This document shows positions 35,985-48,785 of a DNA stretch of 64,000 nt, one piece after another. The notes beneath the pieces were generated by a model that saw only the letters and a list, made by a program, of their open reading frames with translations, had not been told where the DNA came from and did not search any database. The position numbers and the translations under genes are program-made. The first letter of the stretch is position 1; each line of letters opens with the position of its first letter. The stretch comes from Motacilla alba alba (lineage: Eukaryota; Chordata; Aves; Passeriformes; Motacillidae): assembly GCF_015832195.1 (NCBI RefSeq), contig NC_052018.1:64293666-64357665 (forward strand). Direction: 5' to 3'.

Positions 35985-37756
35985 GTAGCTCTGGGTGGAA
36001 AAAGGGGTTTGGAGGGCAAGCTACAGCTAGTCTAACACTTGAAATAAGTTCTTTCTGTAAGAAGTACACATGCCACTTGTGGTTCAGAACAGAATAGCAA
36101 AAAAATGTTCTGAGGCCTGGCAAAGATGTCTCCAATGCAATGCTGTAAAACTCAGTTTAGTTTTCTAAAGAGAAAGATTTAGATTGCTTGACTGCAGTCA
36201 GTTAACTACCTACCTGTTAAATGGCTGTTTATGGAAACAGCCAAATTTGAGATGAGAAACTTAAGTGCAAGACTTTGACATTCAAGGGAATTACTGGTGT
36301 TTGTGGTAAACTGTTACAGTAATAACAGTCCTGTGAGAGTGGTAGTGTGTAGGCAGTAAAATAATCCTTAGGCTTTAGCTCCTGTCTAAATTAGCAGTTT
36401 TCTGCCAAACCTTATGGGGCCTCCTGATACCCCCTGCTAAATCTTGCTGAGTTACAGCTGTTTGCATCAGGTACCTGCAGGACTGCTGTGCTGGGGATTA
36501 GCAGCAGTGTAATAGAGTCAGTAAAAACAAAACTTGTGCCTCTGTGCACAGTTATAGTACTTTGGTTTAAGGCAAGAGGGTGTTTTAAGCTAATATATGG
36601 GGCTGTGAATTTTGTCAGCCAAGGACTTGGTGCTTGCTTCCTACTGTAACTATCCTAAAGATTTAGCAACTTCCATGATGGAAAAGGACAGACAACTTGG
36701 ATGGCAGTCTTTTCAATTACTTCCCCTCTCTCAGATGCATTGGCTTTACTCAGGAGGTGTTTTATGCTCTTGCACTTCCCTTCCAGGCTTTGCTGAGAAG
36801 AAGAATTTAGAGTGAGCAGCTTGGTGAGTCAGACTGCAGTCTGGGCACCAGCACCACTCAGGAAGGGTTTGCTTCCACTGCTTCTGGCAAATGGTTTTGA
36901 TTCTGCCCCAGTTTTTTCAGACTGGCCCTATATTTTGGAGGGACATGCTTAGTAACTCAGTTTCTTCTCTTTGCTCTTCCCTCTAAATTTTCTCAGCTTA
37001 CTGGACCACTTGCAATCCAATTATTTCCTTTCTTCTTGCAACACAAAGAGTATACAGATAAAAACCTTAAAAATAATGCTAATGATAAAAGATGTATCTG
37101 GGAATTTAATTCAGTTGTGTAAGTACAATGATTTACAGTATAAGCAGAGCAGAATTTCATTGTCCTGGGCAAAGAGGCAAGGACCCAACTCCCACTGAGA
37201 AATCACTTGGGGTGAGGCATCAGGCTTTCTTGGGCACTTGGAAGAACTTTTTACTAGTTTAGGAGCTGGACTTTGTAGATGGGTCACGTGCTGGATTCCT
37301 ACTGGCATCAGTGGAAGCCCAGTTCTGTGCAGGGGGACTTGAATGTCACAGTTGCCACCAGTACTCTGCTGACTGAAAGACTACCTTTGGTTTCCCTTAG
37401 CTTTGAACTGGGCTTGTATTTCTGCTCTTGGCCATCTGTAGGGAATTAGTCAAAGAGTGAGACCCTTTCCATACTATTTAGTAACTGCCTAAAAAAAAGT
37501 AGCTGTGGGCATACTGGGACATCTTCTGAGGCAGTGTTTGTTCCTGTATTTGTTACAGCCAGCAGGTAAGAGTAGAAGCAATGCAGGAGAACACATGCAG
37601 TTTTAATTTTGTATGGAAGGGGGAATTAAAAAAACCAAAATGAAAGAAATACAGAACTGCAGTGCATGATTTAATCAGGGCACAAAGCAGTGTAAGTAAA
37701 CTTTTGCTGGTGAAATGTTCTTCTGCATGAACATTCAGAGTGGGCAGGACTTTGAT

Positions 37757-37832
37757 CAGCCTGATCTAGTCGAAGACATCCCTGTCCATGCTGGGGGATT
37801 TGACCAGACCTTTATGACCCACATTTGGAAAG
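37757..37832 (+). mobile_element. CR1 LINE remnant, MAP3K5 intron 2
   Basis: The stretch CAGCCTGATCTAGTCGAAGA, then CATCCCTGTCCATGCTGGGG, then GATTTGACCAGA follows the CR1 3'-end order (AACCTGATCTAGTGGAAG, CATCCCTGCCCATG, GGGGTTGGAACTAGATGA). It is short, diverged and lacks the terminal tail. Confidence 0.6.
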
Positions 37833-38524
37833 CTAGGAACAGTCCTATGTGAAACATGCCCTCTCAACAGGGAGAAGAGCAGTTTTATCAAAGCCTGACT
37901 TAAGCAACATGGAAAGTATGAGGGACCTTGGTTTGACACCGTGCTTGTTGTTAATGCTTTTGTGCCAGTGAAGCTGCTCACCAGTCCCAGTGGCACAGGC
38001 AAAGGTGTCTGATAATTCTGTTATGGTTATCAATTCCTGGGATCAGAACTTGCTGATAAGTCATGCTGGAAGCAAGATGATCATTGTTCAGAAGACGTTT
38101 ACACTTGAGCTGTACCACCTGGATTAGTGTGCAGGAATCAGCTCTTTCCATCTGGGTGTGCTTCTAATTCTCTGAAAATTCACATTGAAAATGTGAAGAT
38201 ATGTTCTTTGCATCTGATTATTAGAGTCAAGTGAATTTCAAGCAGTTTTGGAATATTTTAAAACCTCATATGAATGCTGCTTTTACTATTCTTTTTGATT
38301 GCTTCTCCTGGTAGCAAAATGTTACTTACTATATTTGACTTTACAAATATGAATAGATGTTTATTAATATACAACTTCTGGACGTCATCCCTCCAGAAAA
38401 AAAATCTATAGATAGAGGGACATGTATATAGGTGTAGATATGTATATTAACATGCAGACAGTAGGTCTGCTCTTATGTATACATAAGTTGTATGTATCTA
38501 CTTGGTTCCATAGTAATTTTGTCT

Positions 38525-38570
38525 CTTCTGAGACAATACCTCTGAGACAATACCTTCTGAGACAATACCT
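38525..38570. repeat. Short minisatellite, three copies of TCTGAGACAATACCT
   Basis: Three direct copies of a 15-bp core (with 0-2 extra bases) in succession, about 140 bases upstream of the microexon. Confidence 0.9.
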
Positions 38571-38711
38571 GATTTGACAAGCATAAGAAAACACCTGTCA
38601 ACCAACCTTTTCTTGTCATGTGTGCAAACAGTAGTATTAGAAAGTCATACTGATCAAATATCTTTCCTAGTGCTTATCAACGTTTTCTTTTTCTTTTTGT
38701 TTTTATTTCAG

Positions 38712-38735
38712 GAAATTATTTTCCAGAAGAATAAT
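38712..38735 (+). CDS. MAP3K5: MAP3K5 coding exon 3 (24-nt microexon)
   Basis: The exon is only 24 bases and encodes the eight residues EIIFQKNN (183-190), phase 0 on both sides. The acceptor is preceded by a strong T-rich tract (CTTTTTGTTTTTATTTCAG) and the donor is GTAAGT. Human ASK1 has EIICQKNT at this place, which confirms that the microexon is genuine and included. Skipping it would keep the frame but remove eight residues from the thioredoxin-binding domain. Phe186 replaces the cysteine found in human (Cys200). Confidence 0.95.
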
Positions 38736-39140
38736 GTAAGTATGATATATGGATTTCAGTTGAATTATAAACATCCCAAACTTCTATTTCATTTAATGTT
38801 GTTTATATTCTGTTTTCCACTCAAATCATGTAACACTCTCTGACTGTATTTTACAGAGTTTGATGTAGAATTCTGGAAATTCTAGCAGCAAATCTGAGTA
38901 AATCACTTGGTTGCTAGGTACCAGGCTCACTTCTTACCTTGCCTGTATCTATCAGTGGTATTTTCTCTGTCGCCTTTACTTGTCTGTCATATTATCTCAC
39001 ACCCATTTGCATTTGTCATTTTATCCTTTTTTTTGTTGCCTTTTTCTGTTCAGTATTCTTTAATGTTTTTTTAAAAATACTCTGTTATTTGGAAACTGTA
39101 GCTCATTTTAGAAACCCATAGCTATAGCTCTGAAAATAAA

Positions 39141-39312
39141 AAGTGTGTATATAAAAGTGTGTATATATATATATATATATGTATGCATGTATATGTATGT
39201 GTGTGTAAATATATGTATGTGCATATATATGTATGTATATAAATGTGTGTATCTATGTATATATATATGGATATATAGATGTATGTATACATAGATGTGT
39301 GTATATATATAA
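39141..39312. repeat. Compound (TA)n/(TATG)n microsatellite
   Basis: About 170 bases of TA, TATG and TGTG units, including a pure (TA)n core near 39161-39180. It is likely variable. The minus-strand frame rich in Ile/Tyr/His is an artefact. Confidence 0.95.
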
Positions 39313-41944
39313 AGTACAAAAGTGCATTTATAAAGAGAGTATTTATTTCTAGGAGTTGTGTCCTGGAGCTGTTAGTCCAAATGTAGTGCAGGTCCCAGTG
39401 GTCTGAGTGCCAGTCATTATTAAACTGTAGGTTTCTGCACCTGGACGTCCCTTTGGTTTCTGAGGTTGACCTTCCAAGTCTCCCTTCCCTTTTTCACTTC
39501 CAAGTTCAAAGGAGGCAGACTTGTGGCTGGGGAACGCTGCTTTTCTAATGTGTTTTTTCTGGAGCAGCAGGGCCAGTCATGTCAGAATATATATCTGGCA
39601 TGTGGAGTTGTTCTTGGCTTTGCTTCGTGACTTTACTGGTAGCCATTTGCTAAGATATAATTTCATAGAGGCTCCCCAGTGCTGTGCTGATAACCTGAGG
39701 TGCTATGTCATGCTGTATAATTCCATGTATTTGAATAAAATTTTCTAGAGGTGCACATGAAGTACTTAATTTCAGAAACTGGCCAGGTTTTATTTTCCTC
39801 TGTGCCACGAAAACTGCAGCATTCCTGATTTTACTTCTTTATTTAGCAGTGGATTAAGTTATTACTTTTGCCAGTATGAAATGTGACTCTGAAAAAGGTG
39901 CAGTCTTTTCTTTTGTCTGCACAGTATTTCTATAGATGGCTTCAAAACCAGTGAAAGCTTTGGTCTAATGCTGCATTTTAAATTACAGGTTGTTTTTTTT
40001 TTTTGTTAAAAAAACCAAAAAAGCAAAGAGGCTTCCCTGTAGAGTTTCTGTATAGCTCTTATCCAAAAAGTGCTTTTCAGACGCTCACAGAAGGCTGTGA
40101 AAGATGTGCTAGACTAGAAATCTCTCGCCTTTCTCTAATGAAAGTGGAAGAAATGATCAGTTAGGCCTTTTACATAAAATGAAAAGAGAACAGTAAGGCC
40201 TTTCTTGTAAATGAATGTATTACATTCTCTGTTTTTGTTCTGGTGGCCTAGGACCTAGGGAAAATGATGTGTGACTAATGTAATGTTCCTGGGAGGGTAG
40301 GGGGAAGAGCTCTCTTAGCAGGAAACCAGCAGGAGATGATTGGTGCAATAGGATAAAGGGGAGATGTCATCTTGTCCTGTTTTTAAATGACAGTCCCCGA
40401 AGCTCAAGGAGAGTTATGATAACTTGGCCTTCGTCTGTTTCAGAAAGGATTGTTCTGTTTTTCATTTAAATTTGGATAGGCAACTGTGACACTGTCATTT
40501 ATCACTTTTAGAAATGCTTCAGTGTATGCCAGAAAAAGAATGTGTTCCTTGAAAGTCTCAGATGTTTTCAAGCACACCCACATAACATCTTTTCTGGGAG
40601 GAAGTATTTTCCCTGGTATTAGAACAGGGAAGTCAGTGAAATGGTTTTAGCAGTTCCTTTGTCTCCTTTTTCCTCATTTTTTCAGCATAATGTCAGCCAA
40701 ATTACCTGGAAGTAGACTTTCCAAAATGTTGGTGCATGCCTAACTACTGAATATAATGCCTGCTATAAAAATTGTGTTTCTTCATAAATTATAAGATACT
40801 TGGATAAATGGCTATGACAGAGATTCTGTTTTAGAGAAGCTGTGTCTCTGATGCTCACCCTTACCAAAAAAAGTCATGTGAGGTTACTGATATGAAAAAA
40901 ATGAAATTCACGTATGAATAAACAAGGAGTTCAGTCTTGCTGTTCTAGAACATGTTTTTTAATAGCGTGCAAACATCAGCCATATCAGGACCATGGTATC
41001 CTTGGCACCAGGGGATTAAAAAGGTTGCAAAACAAGTGTGTGTGTAACTATAGATATATCTGCCTAACTGAAATGCCTTGTGTTTGTTTTTCCTAAACCT
41101 TGTATCCCTAACAATAAGTGGGATAACACAAAAAAATCTATTGCCAACTGTTTTGTTCTTCTGCTGGATTTTTGTGCTTCCTAATAATAGTCAATACAAT
41201 GTTGCATAGCAAGGATAAGCTGCCTGGAGCCTGTCTGGGCAGAGAAGTACAAGATAACATTGGCTTATTTCCTGTTATATGTGGTTTTATAGCTATTTAG
41301 TTGGACCTTTTCCAAATGTTCCAGTAATACCAAAACCATACATTTTTACAGGGAGTGATACCTTAACAGGAGGTAGTTACTTTGCTGGTTGAAAGCTTTA
41401 GTTTAGTTTTTGCTGTTATCTGATTGGAGGTCAGTCAAGCAGCAGAGACATTCTAGAAATTACTAGTAAAGAGTTTCAGTCATAAGATGTTGCTAAAAAG
41501 GTTATGGCTCATGACTGTACATTGCTAGTTCTAGCTAACCAGTTTTCATTTCATCATCATTTTCCACAGTTTAAATTCTACCGCCTTTGGAGGAAAGTTG
41601 CAGGTCTGTTTAATTTTTTTTAAAAATTGACTTCTTGCTGAATCTAGTATTCAATATGCATGTATTCTACATGTGGTTTGCAATCCACTGTGGTAAGTTA
41701 CACCTTGACACAGTGCATACCTTTCAGTTCAGGCTGCTTGCTTGCACCAGGCTGGAGTAGTAGATAGCTTTGGGGGCTGCCTGGGCTGTGAGGCTGCAGT
41801 CCTGCTCCTGGTCTGACCAGAAGGGCCCTGGGAGGTAATGGGAATTGCTCTCTTGGGCAGCTGACTTGCAGGCATTAGTGACTGAGCAACAGGGTTAGTG
41901 TTGAATGGCCGAGCACCCTTAGCGGTGTTTTGCTTTTCTAACAC

Positions 41945-42238
41945 TTGAAGGAATCAGATTGTAGTGATAGGACAAAGGGCAATAGCTTCAGGCTCAAAGA
42001 GGGAAGGTTTAGATTAAGTATTAGGAAGAAATTATGTACTGTGAGGGTGGTAAGGCAGTGGAACAGGCTCCCCAGAGAAGCTATGGATGCCCCATCCCTG
42101 GAAGTGTTCAAAGCCAGATTGGATGGGGCTCTGAGCAACCTGGTCTAGTGGAAGGTGTCCCTGGCCACAACACAAATGTTGGAACTGGATTACCTTTAAG
42201 GTCCCTTCCAACCCAAACCATTCTATGCTCTATGATTG
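41945..42238 (+). mobile_element. CR1 LINE fragment A, MAP3K5 intron 3
   Basis: Plus orientation. It begins near GATAGGACAAAGGGCAATAG, includes TTTAGATTAAGTATTAGGAA, GATGCCCCATCCCTGGAAGT and AGCAACCTGGTCTAGTGGAA, and ends CCATTCTATGCTCTATGATT. Translation gives the CR1 ORF2 C-terminal pattern FRLSIRKKLCTVRVVRQWNR followed by LPREAMDAPSLEVFKARLDG. It is 5'-truncated. Confidence 0.93.
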
Positions 42239-42327
42239 TAATTTTCACTGGCTTTCCACAGCCTTTCCTAATTGCCTCTTGTTTAAGGTGTATCTTGAGA
42301 GACAGCTTGAGGTAGCGCTCCTTTAAT

Positions 42328-42838
42328 ATGAGTGGGAGAACTCATCCAGTTCTGAGATCCCCAGTGCAAGACAGACATGGAGCTCCTGGACAAGTCCAGC
42401 ACAGAGCAACAAAGATGTTGAAAGGACAGGAGCATCTCTTGGGGGGAAAGACTGAGGCAACTGGGCTTGTTCAGCCTCCAGAAGAGACAGCTGAGAGGGG
42501 ACCTCATCCATGTCTGCAAGTATCTGAAGGGAGGGTATCAAGAAGATGGAGCCAGGCTCTTTTCAATGGAGCCAAGGACTAGAACAAGAGGCAGTGGACA
42601 GACACTGGTGCACAGGAAATTCCATCTGAATATGAGAAAGAACTTCTTTACTGTGCAAGCAGCCAAGCACCCAAACAAATTGCCCAGAGAAATTGTGGAG
42701 TCTCCCTGACTGGAGATATTCCAGAACTGTCTGGACATAATCCTGTACCATGTGCTCTAGGATGACCCTGCTTGAGTGAGGAGGTTGGACCAGATGACAA
42801 CTGTGGTGTCTTCCAACCTGACCCATTCTGTGACTCTG
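42328..42838 (+). mobile_element. CR1 LINE fragment B, MAP3K5 intron 3
   Basis: Plus orientation. It contains the RT C-terminal region and tail: GACATGGAGCTCCTGGACAA, CTGAGAGGGGACCTCATCCA, ATCTGAATATGAGAAAGAAC and a GTTGGACCAGATGACAACTG block, ending CCATTCTGTGACTCTGGAT. Its 3' portion (GGATATTCCAGAACTGTCTGGA type) differs from fragment A, so it belongs to another CR1 subfamily. It starts only about 90 bases after fragment A ends. Confidence 0.92.
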
Positions 42839-45800
42839 GATGAGGCATTCCAGAGGCATCTGCAAGCTCAGAATCTTCATATAGCTGCTGTTAAAAGACT
42901 GTAGAATAGGGTATGTTTAACTGTTGGTTTCTTTCACCATGGAAATAGGGGTAAATATTTTTAATACTCTTCATCCAGCCAACAAGAGACTTGTGGCCAG
43001 TTTTATTTTTGATATCCAAGTATGTAAAAATGCTATGTAGCCTTCAGTAAATATTTTGTTGGAAATGATAACTGTGGCATTTATTATTTATGATACAACA
43101 CTACATCTTACTTATTCTCTAATTTTGTGAATTCTTGACTAATATATTCATAGGAAAAGGTTGGAAACTTTTTCCCTATGTAAATATGATTAAAAGACCA
43201 TATAGGCTGTAAGATGATTTTTAACAAGCATTTAGGATGTAGCATGGCTGCAATGGAATGATATTGCTGGGTATATAAAGAAAGAATATATTCTCAAAAA
43301 AAAGGGGAGGTGTTTGATAGTGTAGATCCAGTCTTTGTGCTTCAGAGCTTTAATTTGAGGCATGAGGCTTACTTAAGTTACTTCTCAAATCAGTAGTAAG
43401 GCTATCATTCCTGTGAGTGGGATTTAAAGTAAAGCCAAACTGAGTCTGTATTCATTAAGACATCAGCACATGTTGATTTACTGTGTGTTTGGGGGTGGAG
43501 AGAATAGATTTTTTAACTTGGTTTATGATTTTGCCTTCTGCTATGCATAATACCATGTGCAGAGAACTACCCTAAAAATTTCACCACAAGAATTGAAATA
43601 AAAGCAGATATTTTTCAAAAGAATGAGTGGGAGAAATAGAAAAAAGTTCTTTTAATTAGAAGAATGTCAGCAGGAAGAATAGTTTCTACTGTGAGAGATA
43701 CTGGCAATATTTATTAGTTCAGTTATTTCTTTTTTTTTTCTTTTATTAAAGTTACATTGTATGTTGACCTGAAGCTTTGGCAAGTTGATGGCATTCTGCT
43801 AGATTCTCCCATTCATGGCTAAAATATCATGGTTTTGGTTTTGGGAATCTTTCTTTTCTTTGACACTTCTTGTCCTTGAAGGCAGTTTTTCTCTGTTTAT
43901 GGATATTTGACTGCTAAATGATCCCAACAGAGCAGTGTACCTTAGGGTGTTGAAAGGACCGTGCATCACTGACTCTCTGCAGTTTTTTAGAGTTTCCTCC
44001 CTCTTTTTGAAGAAAAAGTAAAGATAGGAGAATTAATTGGCCAGAACTCAAATGCTCTTTTGTCTAGCACCATGTCTTTTTAATCTGTGCAACTTTCAGA
44101 AAAAAAAAATCATTTATATTACATCAGATTTATTTTTGAGAGAGAGAGTAGTGTTTATCTTATTTCATTATGTTCTTCCTAAGAAGACGTAGTCTCCCCA
44201 TTCAAGTCCAAAAAGCTGCCTTTTCCGCAAGTAGAAAGAGGGGAATATTGAAAGAAGAGCTGGTTTATATCCTTAGTGTGATCATTAAAATGTAAGTATA
44301 TGCTATTGATTTTTATTATCTCTTGATTAAAAATAGGTGCTATATTAATTTCTTCCAGAAGCTGAGGAAAGATATTGAACAAGAAAGAGATGCTTGATGA
44401 TCCAGTGACCACTAGGTCTAGCTAGAAGCCTTGTCTTAAATTCTGTAATTATAGAGCTATTAACAATGATCTTGTATCTCTAACTGAAATTACTCATGGT
44501 TTGGAATTGTTAAATTTGTCCTCACTAAATGAGGAAGGGACATTAGAAAAATACAGACCAATTAAAACACTTGCAAAAATTAATTACAGTATTTGTCACT
44601 TAGTTGTAAGCATTTATGTGTGTAGCTGGTGCCAGCCAGCACTTCTGCCTTCTGATTAGTCTGACTGACTTGCTGAATTGGGCTGACATGGGTAGTCTGT
44701 CAGAAAATGACCTGGTGTTGCCAGGTACTGAGTGTGCTAGCCCAAGGCTTTGATATGTATGTTCATATCTCCCAGATAAAAGTAGCTCTGCTGATCTGAA
44801 AGCTTAGGCCAGGATTACCTGTCTAATGTCCTGAGTTCTTGTGCCTCAGTGTGAACCACAGTAACTACCATCTAACTCACTGTATGCACACTCCAGGCCT
44901 GTCCCAGCCCTGGGTGTTTTTCAGTAATGCCTTTCAACATACAACTCAGGTGCCCTGCAATCCCTTTGTAATTTTCACTAGAGTAAGTTGAGCTTTTGAA
45001 CCTTAAATAATGAAGGTTTTATGAAGAGGGTTGCAAAATGAAACTTTCAGCACTGGTTCTTGATTGAGGGGGTCTATTCCCACCCATTTTTGAAGCCCCT
45101 GTATTCAAGCTATATTTTTTAAAGGGTGTTGACATAACAGAATATTACAATTGTATTTAAGATGTCACTCCTTCAAAAATATCCTGGATTTATTGAAAGG
45201 CTTCTCTGTGTTATTTTCATCATACATGATATGGTGAGTCACAAGAATGGATCAAAGTAAAACAATTTTGTCTTGTGTGTTTAAAAGACTTAAGAGTATA
45301 GAGGGAAGTCAATTATGGTTAGAAAAAAGACCAGATTTTGTGGGATCAGAGTTAGGATGAGTATTACAAGGCAAATTTAATAGAATAAGTTAAATATATT
45401 TAAGCTTCCAAGTCTAATAATATGCACTAAGTGAAAATGTAAAGCAAGTGTGAGCAGATGGGAAGTGTGTGTCAGAAAGACCATCTGATCCTTTCTGACT
45501 TAAGTTAGCATAGCTTATATTTTGACAAAAAAAAGATGAGAAAGAAGTATAGTTGCTGAAACAGGTTGCATCACTGGATGAATGAGAAAAGAAGCAAGTC
45601 ACACACTCTGCTTTGGGGAAAATTGTTGAAAGTGGTCTGACATTTTGAGTAGTTCCACAACTGCTTCCCCCACAGCTTGGTTCTCTCGGGCTCCCACCCT
45701 AATCAGAGCCCAAAGGCAGCTGGAGTTGGGCTCTTTGCAATGAGAATTTGTGATGATGACACAACATGTTTCTTCAGAGAAGGGGACTGTAGACTTTGTC

Positions 45801-48785
45801 TTACAAAAGCAGTCTTGCCATCACTGTTATCTTTCTTCCACCACCACCTTTAGTAAATAATATATAACTTTTGATTATTTTTTTTCTTTTGACACTAGAG
45901 CTACTGCATGTCTGCCTTTGTTAGTTTTAGCTGTTAAATATCTACCTACTGTACTCTTCAGCTAGGGAAGTGAAATTGAGGTCAGCATTTCTTGTGTTTC
46001 ATAGCTTTATTGCATGTATGCTCTTTCTTTTTCGGTGCATTTCCTAAGGAAATGAAACTTAAGAGCTTGTACTGGTTTTTCATCCTTCACATTTGTTCTG
46101 TATCTGCCTGTTTGTCTCTCTGATGAATTTCAGCCAAATTTGAGAAGTTTCGTAGTTGCAGACTCCCACAAAAGATACCTATCTAGGTTAAGTTAACAAG
46201 CAAAGTGATGCCCTGGCTGAGGGAAAGGCCACTGTATTCTCACACTACTTGCTACTGAATATCACGGTGAGATTCTAGCTTGAGACAATACCCTGAGACC
46301 CCTGGGCACCCTCTGAACAACTGTAAATGGATTCATTTTTTCCCCTTTTCTTCCCACAGTGTTTTCTTCTGTCTTTTACTGTTCTTTGCTGTCCACTGCT
46401 TCCAATAACTCTTGGGTCTGCATGTCTTCTATGCCAGGCTCTATATTATAACCAGCTTTTCTTTTCCCCCCTCAGCTAACAGGAGGAATGCATATAAACT
46501 AACTTTTGCTGGCTCTCTTGTTTCACTGAAATAGATATGTACTTCCTACAGAAGTTGCACTCAGGATGAGTTTCTCAGAGCTCATGCTCAGTAATGGAGT
46601 CAGGCACTTGTCATCTGCAGGAAGAGCAGTTTTCCTCCTGGTAGAATTAAAGATGAAGGCTCTGGTATTGTCCCTGTAGGTGGCACGACCATTTTACAAG
46701 GGTAAATGTTGGGTTCTGTGAATTTCAAAAGATGGGAACATCCTTTTTCAGAGCTGATTTTTATTTAAGACCTCAGCATTGGAAACAGTCTGCCAGAGGT
46801 CTGAGAAGGTTTTCCTGCTAACAGTTATGAATTTATTTTTAATGCACTGAATAAACATTAGGAAGTAAAATGCTTGTCTCCAGATATCTGTAGCTACTTC
46901 ACCCTTTTTCTTGATTCTGACTTCTCAACCTTTTTTTCCTTTACCTAGAAAAGGAAAGCTGGAGAACAGTCTGACCTATGTGTAATAGTGGCTCTTATGC
47001 CAGTGGCAATGTACCCATCTCTTAAAATTACTGAAGCCAGTTCCAGCAAATTCATAATTTTCCCTCTGCCTTTGCCTGTGGGGCTCATTAGATTTTAGCA
47101 GGGTAAAATGTTCATCCATTCACAGTTGAAAGCATGTGATTGCCTTACATGCTAGGATATTCTTTAATAGAAGTATCCATTCACTTCTTCGTTGCACAGA
47201 CATCCAGTTTGGGTTCTGCCAACCCACTCCTTAGTTACTTGTTAAAACATTTGTCATATACTCCCCAGTTCTCAAGTTCCCTTTGGAATTGCTGCAGTCA
47301 CACAGAGGTAAATATTCCCTAGCTCCTCAGCAGCAGTAGTTCACAATGGTTGCAGAAAGAAGACTAAATTAACCCTTGTGCAAGGCACTGTATACAATAA
47401 TCTCCAAACAACTTCTGTGTTAGTTGAACTCAATTGACCTCATGCCTGCACAAATTATTTTTAGATTTTACAGAGTCTGTCAGTACCCCTCAGAAGTGCA
47501 GTGGGATTGCCTTTATATTGAGGTCTTACAATTGCAGAGTATGAGGGTGTAATTAAAAAATAATTCCTGTGCTTTTCATAGCCAGTCTCTGATTTGTACA
47601 CAAATGTGTGTTTACTGTCATGTCTATACACATACCTTTTGCAGACTTGACTACCTCAGTGCTTCCATGTTTTAAACATCTAATAATGCATGTTAAAATG
47701 CATGTTTTAAGCACCCAGATGGTATTGTGCATTCAAAAACTATTCAGCCACTGCCCTCTCAATGCTTGGAGCTCAGCTAGGTAGGGAGTTTCTGAAGTGT
47801 CTGCATTGCAGTATTGACTTCTGGGAGAGTCAAAGCAGCTGAACAGAAACTAATTAACCTTGGAAGTAATTTAGGCATACTAAAAATGATGAGTCTCAAG
47901 AAATGCTTCCTTAAGACTTTTGTTGTTGGGCTGCAGGGCACTTCAGTAATGGAGTCTGAGCTTTGAGAGATGAATGGAGGAACTCCTCCCTATTTTGTTG
48001 ATATTCTGTCTCATAGTTAAGACTCTTCAAAACAAATATTTGGCAACTTTCTCTGCACATAAATCTGTACTCACACACATACCACAGTCAGCAGACATTT
48101 TGCCTCCCTCTTCCTTGGAAGACAATTTTTTTTCTATTTTTTTTTTTTTCAAAGTATCTGTCATACATTGATATATAAAAATCATTGCAGTTTAGCAATG
48201 CTGAGGTGCACTGTAAGTGATTATTCTGAACTATGTATGATTTTAAGTCCCATTGAAAGTATTTTCTACGCAGTAGGGAATTTATTTTGCTTTTTGAATG
48301 CAAAGCTATTTGAGTAATTTTGCAGTTCATATGAGGATTAATTTTCTCTATGGTTGTCCTGTTGTGAGGCAACTAGATTGTGTTACTGTTTCCAGTATCT
48401 GCGAGCCAAACTGTACTGCTTTCTTCTGATCATGTCACATTGAAAAGCAAGTACCTCAGCTTCTTTTGATTCCATCTGCCTCTTTAGAGTGTGGCCTTAG
48501 AATTATTTCACTATTGAGCCAACTACAATTTTAAGGTCAACTCGATACTTCTGGAAAGACTCATTTTACAGGAAGCAGATCAGAAATCTGAAAGAATACA
48601 TTTCAGGTGTATATATATTTGTATATACATTTGATATGAAAACTGAATTCATGAGTCAACACTTAGTCTTGCAGAAGTAAGCAGCAGGTCTCCCTTTGAC
48701 TTTAACAGGTAGTACATGCAATGGTTTTATACTTTGTCTTGCCAAGTTATAACTGCCCTAAATATTGCCCCTTGTTTCCCTGCAG

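Larger units (their letters stand above)
35985..38711 (+). other. MAP3K5: MAP3K5 intron 2 (2.7 kb)
   Basis: Donor GTAGCT at 35985, acceptor after a long pyrimidine tract ending TTTATTTCAG at 38711. It contains a short CR1 remnant near 37757-37832 and a 15-17-bp minisatellite at 38525-38570. Nothing else was recognised. Confidence 0.9.
38736..48785 (+). other. MAP3K5: MAP3K5 intron 3 (10.05 kb)
   Basis: Donor GTAAGT at 38736, acceptor TTTCCCTGCAG at 48785. It holds an AT/GT-rich microsatellite at 39141-39312 and two CR1 copies in the same orientation at 41945-42238 and 42328-42838. The remaining sequence is AT-rich with no recognised gene. Confidence 0.9.

Noticed and set aside
39122..39319. 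65-codon Ile/Tyr/His-rich minus-strand frame
   Set aside because: Produced entirely by the (TA)n/(TATG)n microsatellite.
41700..41940. GC-richer stretch before CR1 fragment A, considered as part of the element or as an exon
   Set aside because: It does not follow the CR1 order, has no good splice pairing in frame with MAP3K5, and its minus-strand frame is unrecognised.
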